From the NCBI GenBank assembly GCA_937900305.1, contig CALCCV010000042.1, positions 1 to 8,433 of the forward strand: DNA of 8,433 bases, in the 5' to 3' direction. The stretch comes from an uncultured Pseudobdellovibrionaceae bacterium (GTDB lineage Bacteria; Bdellovibrionota; Bdellovibrionia; Bdellovibrionales; Bdellovibrionaceae). This document shows positions 5,617-8,433 of this stretch, in pieces. A program made the translations under genes and the position numbers. Under the pieces are notes generated by a model. It was not told the origin of the DNA. It saw nothing but the letters and a program-made list of their open reading frames with translations, and searched no databases. Position 1 is the stretch's first letter, and every line of letters begins with the position of its first letter.

Positions 5617-6756
5617 TCAGGCTGCCAAGAGTTTAAACCCACACTCGCCGCAAAATTTTTGCTGGTTGGCGATGATGGCCAAACACTGTGGACAGGAGGT
5701 TTCGCCCTTCTTCGCAAGTTTGACAACCTTTTCGTCCATGTCGACGAAGCCTTTTTCATTCCACTTTTCGATCTCTTTCAAAAATTTCCAGTTGGATTGG
5801 ATCTTTTTGTACTCTTTGAGCTCAAATTGAACGTAGACGACGCCGGCGATTTGGGTCCGTTTATTGTAGACGCCCTTTTGCTCGAGCCTTGAAAAGTGAT
5901 CGTTGTTCAGGTTGAGGCCATTGGTTTTGCAGTACTCTGTCAGTTTGCCGAATTCGACGCTGACAATGCCAAATTTATCGATCGGCAGGCCATCTACGCA
6001 TTGGACAAACAGGTCCAACATCTGAACGCAAAAGTCATCGACCCTCAAAAGCTCTGCCTTGCCGCCTTTGAAATAGTAATATTGAAAAAATTCAAAAAAA
6101 TCTTCGACGAACTGGGGTGAGTGAAATCGAACCGCTTGCAGCTCGTCGGGACCTTCGGGATTGTCGATGGGTTTGCCCATGATGAGTTCCGCCTGCTTCA
6201 GTTTGACGAGCAAGTTGATACTTTGCTCCAGTCGCTTCGGAGATTCAGCAAAGATGCGCTGAGCATACTGCTTGAGAGACACCCAGTCGGCCTCCACCGG
6301 GCCGCCTGGTTTGGTGGCGACGCCTCTGGTTTTCACCGCGTGATACAACGACCCAAACGCCTTTGCCACTTGGTCTTCGGGGAGGGGCGAGGAGTCCTTT
6401 TCGAGGCGAAAATTTTTGATTTCGTTGCTCGCCATTTTTAGACGATCCATCATCGAGCGCAGAAACACTTTGATCGGTTGGCTGGCCGACTCCATCGAAG
6501 TTTTCATCAGATCGATGGGAACTTCGAGGACCTTCGTTTCTTGAGTGCAATAGGCAGAGGTGGTGTGGGTCGATTGCCCGAGAAAAAGGACTTCGCCCAA
6601 GATGTGATTGGCTCCGAGAGTTTGGATCTCCAGATTCTTTTTGCCTCGAATGAGACAAAGGTTCACGCTTCCAGATTGGATCCAAGTGAGATGAGTGAGT
6701 TTTTCACCCTCTTTAAAGAGCCAATCGCCTTTTTTATACACTTTTACTTGTGACAT
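5617..6756 (-). CDS. Cyclic-nucleotide-binding-like protein with C-terminal zinc ribbon
   Basis: This 379-residue soluble protein has an N-terminal jelly-roll like the Crp/cNMP-binding domain (about 1-90: KGDWLFKEGEKLTHLTWIQSG, then ILGEVLFLG at 52-60) followed by a long helix (93-120). The middle has two stretches that read like winged-helix units (about 155-195 and 262-315) but without a recognisable Crp recognition helix. The C-terminus is a zinc ribbon: C355/C358 and C369/C372 (CPQC and CGEC). In the phosphate-binding cassette the Glu is kept (E55), while the usual Arg is missing (THTTSAYC at 63-70), so cAMP or cGMP binding is doubtful. No Shine-Dalgarno is obvious at ATG 6756. It is the first gene of a four-gene cluster with BolA, glutaredoxin and DUF2892, and divergent from the HNH gene. 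Likely a sensor or regulator, possibly of the redox genes downstream; its ligand and DNA target are unknown. Confidence 0.8.
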   Translation of the reverse strand: MSQVKVYKKGDWLFKEGEKLTHLTWIQSGSVNLCLIRGKKNLEIQTLGANHILGEVLFLGQSTHTTSAYCTQETKVLEVPIDLMKTSMESASQPIKVFLRSMMDRLKMASNEIKNFRLEKDSSPLPEDQVAKAFGSLYHAVKTRGVATKPGGPVEADWVSLKQYAQRIFAESPKRLEQSINLLVKLKQAELIMGKPIDNPEGPDELQAVRFHSPQFVEDFFEFFQYYYFKGGKAELLRVDDFCVQMLDLFVQCVDGLPIDKFGIVSVEFGKLTEYCKTNGLNLNNDHFSRLEQKGVYNKRTQIAGVVYVQFELKEYKKIQSNWKFLKEIEKWNEKGFVDMDEKVVKLAKKGETSCPQCLAIIANQQKFCGECGFKLLAA

Positions 6757-6767
6757 GAATTCTTTTC

Positions 6768-6799
6768 GGTTTCGGAGCCCAGACCCATGAGGGGGAACC
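6768..6799. repeat. Inverted repeat in the divergent spacer (CNBD gene / HNH gene)
   Basis: GGTTTC (6768-6773) pairs with GGAACC (6794-6799), with one G-U pair, and CCC-ATGA-GGG (6784-6793) forms an inner stem, leaving a ten-base one-sided bulge. It lies 12 bases upstream of the CNBD start, so it could be a leader structure or an operator. Support is structural only. The remainder of 6757-6845 shows no clear promoter. Confidence 0.25.
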
Positions 6800-6845
6800 T
6801 TCCGTCTGTGATTTTCTGGCTTTAGGCCTTGTCCTCATTCGCCAA

Positions 6846-7205
6846 TTGCTATATGTGTCATTCGTGGAGATTTACTTTAGTCCAGTGCCTCAAAGTGAAC
6901 AAAAGCGGGAACGCTCGCGGGCCAGAGAGCTGCGGCTTTCGGCCTGGTGGAAAGGTCAGACGGGCCGAGGCACTTGCCATCACTGTCAGCAAAGATTTCA
7001 TCCTTCTGAGCTGACGATGGACCACAAGATTCCGATCGCGCGCGGCGGAAAGTCCAACAAGAGCAATTGCGTTCCTGCTTGCAAAGCTTGCAACACCCAT
7101 AAGGGCCACCGCTTAGGAATCGAACTGGAAATGGACAAACTCGCGGGGACTGTCTCCTCAACGTCTGCTGAATCTTGTAACGAAGATGGCAATGACATTA
7201 AATAA
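6846..7205 (+). CDS. Small HNH endonuclease
   Basis: This protein of at most 119 residues belongs to the compact bacterial HNH family. RARELRLSAWWKGQ (25-38) is followed by the zinc-binding CHHC (44-47), then ELTMDHKIPIARGGKS (55-70), which carries the catalytic D59-H60 pair, N74 and CKACNTHKGH (79-88) with the second zinc pair C79/C82 and N83. All metal and catalytic positions are present, so nuclease activity on DNA is plausible. The biological target is unknown; many relatives are housekeeping or repair genes with no obvious partner. The family usually ends soon after the HNH core with an aromatic EWE-type tail, whereas this one has an acidic, Ser-rich tail (101-119). The start is uncertain: TTG 6846, GTG 6855 and GTG 6864 are in frame, all before the conserved domain and none with a good ribosome binding site. 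It is divergent from the CNBD gene and 151 nt upstream of the topo VI gene. Confidence 0.85.
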   Translation: MLYVSFVEIYFSPVPQSEQKRERSRARELRLSAWWKGQTGRGTCHHCQQRFHPSELTMDHKIPIARGGKSNKSNCVPACKACNTHKGHRLGIELEMDKLAGTVSSTSAESCNEDGNDIK

Positions 7206-7224
7206 TTTCAGCTAATCTCAGCGC

Positions 7225-7253
7225 TCAAAAAACGTCTCAATAAATTTTTTTGA
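7225..7253 (+). terminator. AT-rich hairpin with T-tract after the HNH gene
   Basis: TCAAAAAA (7225-7232) can pair with TTTTTTGA (7246-7253) across a 13-base loop, 20 bases beyond the HNH stop codon. The stem is almost all A-T, so it is a poor intrinsic terminator, but it is the only candidate between the HNH gene and the topo VI gene. Confidence 0.22.
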
Positions 7254-7261
7254 ATCATTTC

Positions 7262-7272
7262 ATCGCAGCGAT
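7262..7272. repeat. Dyad ATCGC-A-GCGAT
   Basis: An 11-base perfect dyad around a single central base. It is too tight for an RNA hairpin but has the shape of a protein-binding half-site pair. It lies about 85 bases before the topo VI start. Confidence 0.2.
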
Positions 7273-7319
7273 TTTGTCTGAAAGTTCTTGCGCGTGATTT
7301 GCGCATCAACGCAACCGGA

Positions 7320-7348
7320 CTTTTCGAAAGACTCTTTCAAAGTACAAT
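7320..7348 (+). promoter_or_regulatory. Operator-like repeats and -10 box upstream of topo VI B
   Basis: CTTTTCGAAAG (7320-7330) and CTTTCAAAG (7334-7342) are two near-identical dyads in tandem. Bases 7326-7338 also form GAAAG-ACT-CTTTC. They run straight into TACAAT (7343-7348), a good -10 hexamer. No convincing -35 box is present at the expected place, which the repeats occupy, so an activator or repressor could act here. A start of transcription about seven bases after TACAAT would fall at or next to the ATG at 7357, giving a leaderless or near-leaderless mRNA. Confidence 0.35.
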
Positions 7349-7356
7349 GTGGAGCT

Positions 7357-8433
7357 ATGAATCCCACGGCAAATAGCAATAAAACAACTCCAGCACGGGC
7401 CCAAAACAAAATCACCAAGAGCAGCACCGCTGAATATTTTTCGAAAAATCTGCAGCAAGTTGGCTTTTCTTCTCCGCTCAAAGCCGTTTTGACGACGCTC
7501 AAGGAAGCGGTCGATAATTCTCTCGACGCTTGCGAGGTTTCAAAGATTCTTCCAGACCTCGAAGTTTCGATTGAAAAGATTGGCGTTGGCTCTACTAAAA
7601 ATACGGACCTGATTCGAATCAGTGTAGAAGACAATGGCCCGGGCATCGAAGCCGAAGATTTGGCAAAGGTGTTCGGCGAGTACTTAGCCTCCAGTAAATT
7701 TGGCCGCGGGCAATGTTCGCGCGGTCAGCAAGGCATCGGTATTTCTGCGGCTACGACGTGGGCGCAGATGACTTCGGCTCGCGGAGCTTTGGTGACCAGC
7801 AAAACCAAAGGCATGCGCAAGGCGGTGCGGGTGCAGGTCGACGTCGACATTAAATCCAACACGGGTGTATTGCGAAATAAAGAAACGATCGAATGGGACC
7901 GGGCCCACGGAACGCGCGTGGAGTTCGTAATGGATGGTCGAATTCAGTTAAATGGTGACGGCGGTTTGTTGACCTATTTGGAAGGCACTGTACTGGTAAA
8001 TCCACATCTCACCTTGAAGTACAAACTTGTCGACAACGACTGGGTCACTGTTGATCGTGTGAGTGACGAAGTTCCCGATATTCCCGAAGCGACTCTGCCC
8101 CATCCTCACACCTTCAAACTGGGCGAATTTATTACGCACGCTTCGCTGTTCGGCAAAGCGACACTCAGAACTTTTTTAAAAACGGGTTTTTCGCGGATCT
8201 CTGATGCTTCGATCACCGATTTTATTAAAAGTGGCTTGCCAAAGGGATTGGTTGATAAGTCTATTTCCACTTTTAAGGATGAAGACTTTAAAGCTGTTTT
8301 TACCGCAGTTCAAAATACTGAGCTGATGGCCCCGAGCACCAAATCGGTTTTGACAGTTGGTGAAGACTCCCTCTCGAAAAGTATTCAGCGTTTGGGTGAA
8401 ATCGATTTCTTTTCGGTCGTGACAAGAAAGCCT
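7357..8433 (+). CDS. top6B: DNA topoisomerase VI subunit B (3' end outside window)
   Basis: The first 359 residues of the ATPase subunit of a type IIB topoisomerase, which with the Spo11-like A subunit passes one duplex through another. The GHKL/Bergerat ATP site is complete: N-box KEAVDNSLDACE (49-60), G1 box DNGPGI (92-97), and FGEYLASSKFGR (106-117) leading to SRGQQGIG (121-128). A helix-two-turn-helix segment follows (about 265-320: FLKTGFSRISDASI, then KSGLP). The transducer domain begins at about 320 (APSTKSVLTVGEDSL, then IDFFSVVTRKP). Archaeal B subunits have roughly 530 or more residues, so about a third is missing to the right; the frame is open at the edge. Residues 1-20 are a polar N-terminal extension. 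ATG 7357 is preceded by GGAG only two bases away, so the ribosome binding site is poor. Topo VI is universal in most archaea but rare in bacteria. The A subunit gene would be expected downstream. Confidence 0.95.
   Translation, partial: MNPTANSNKTTPARAQNKITKSSTAEYFSKNLQQVGFSSPLKAVLTTLKEAVDNSLDACEVSKILPDLEVSIEKIGVGSTKNTDLIRISVEDNGPGIEAEDLAKVFGEYLASSKFGRGQCSRGQQGIGISAATTWAQMTSARGALVTSKTKGMRKAVRVQVDVDIKSNTGVLRNKETIEWDRAHGTRVEFVMDGRIQLNGDGGLLTYLEGTVLVNPHLTLKYKLVDNDWVTVDRVSDEVPDIPEATLPHPHTFKLGEFITHASLFGKATLRTFLKTGFSRISDASITDFIKSGLPKGLVDKSISTFKDEDFKAVFTAVQNTELMAPSTKSVLTVGEDSLSKSIQRLGEIDFFSVVTRKP

Noticed and set aside
6245..6685. Minus-strand reading frame of 146 codons in a second frame of the CNBD gene
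   Set aside because: The product is Arg/Ser/Pro/His-rich, as expected from a shifted frame, and overlaps the well-supported CNBD protein.
7436..7449. 14-bp palindrome ATTTTTCGAAAAAT as an independent operator
   Set aside because: It encodes EYFSKN near the start of topo VI B, where the residues largely dictate the bases; kept only as a side note to the upstream repeats.
7260..7646. Minus-strand reading frame of 128 codons opposite the topo VI start
   Set aside because: It is antisense to the highly conserved ATP-binding region of topo VI B, and its product resembles no family.
1..8433. CRISPR array, transposase, integrase or toxin-antitoxin system
   Set aside because: No regularly spaced repeats, terminal inverted repeats, target duplications or matching protein motifs were seen; the HNH gene stands alone and carries no Cas9 or restriction partner.

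Overview
The window looks like a chromosomal segment of a Gram-negative predatory or delta-type bacterium, most likely a Bdellovibrio relative (Bdellovibrionota). This assignment is an inference from gene content: a bacterial topoisomerase VI B subunit, a cyclic-nucleotide-binding-like protein with a C-terminal zinc ribbon, a secreted CotH-family kinase, a PAS/GAF/GGDEF signalling protein and a BolA/monothiol glutaredoxin pair. No rRNA, tRNA, CRISPR array, insertion sequence or phage module is visible.

Layout, left to right. Positions 1-253 hold no gene I can defend, only a 14-bp palindrome and a terminator-like hairpin. On the minus strand, 3161 to 254 carries two genes in a row: an FAD-linked D-2-hydroxyacid dehydrogenase (D-2-hydroxyglutarate / D-lactate / GlcD type), then 52 nt downstream a diguanylate cyclase with intact GGEEF and inhibitory RxxD sites. 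A divergent spacer (3162-3348) separates these from a plus-strand gene (3349-4815) for an exported CotH-like kinase with two Lys/Asp-rich tracts. That gene overlaps, stop codon to stop codon, a 58-residue minus-strand membrane protein (DUF2892/YgaP-TM family, 4812-4988).

The small membrane gene is the last of four tightly packed minus-strand genes: cyclic-nucleotide-binding-like/zinc-ribbon protein (6756-5617), BolA/IbaG-like protein (5590-5360), CGFS monothiol glutaredoxin (5321-4998) and the DUF2892 protein (4988-4812), with gaps of 26, 38 and 9 nt. BolA and CGFS glutaredoxins are known to form [2Fe-2S]-bridged complexes, so this is probably an iron-sulfur/redox operon with a sensor-like first gene.

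Divergent from it on the plus strand are a small HNH endonuclease (about 6846-7205) and, after a 151-nt spacer with dyad repeats and a TACAAT box, the first 359 residues of DNA topoisomerase VI subunit B, running off the right edge. The items most worth following up are the bacterial topo VI gene, the four-gene redox operon and its sensor-like protein, which lacks the canonical phosphate-binding arginine, and the CotH protein with Lys/Asp repeats.
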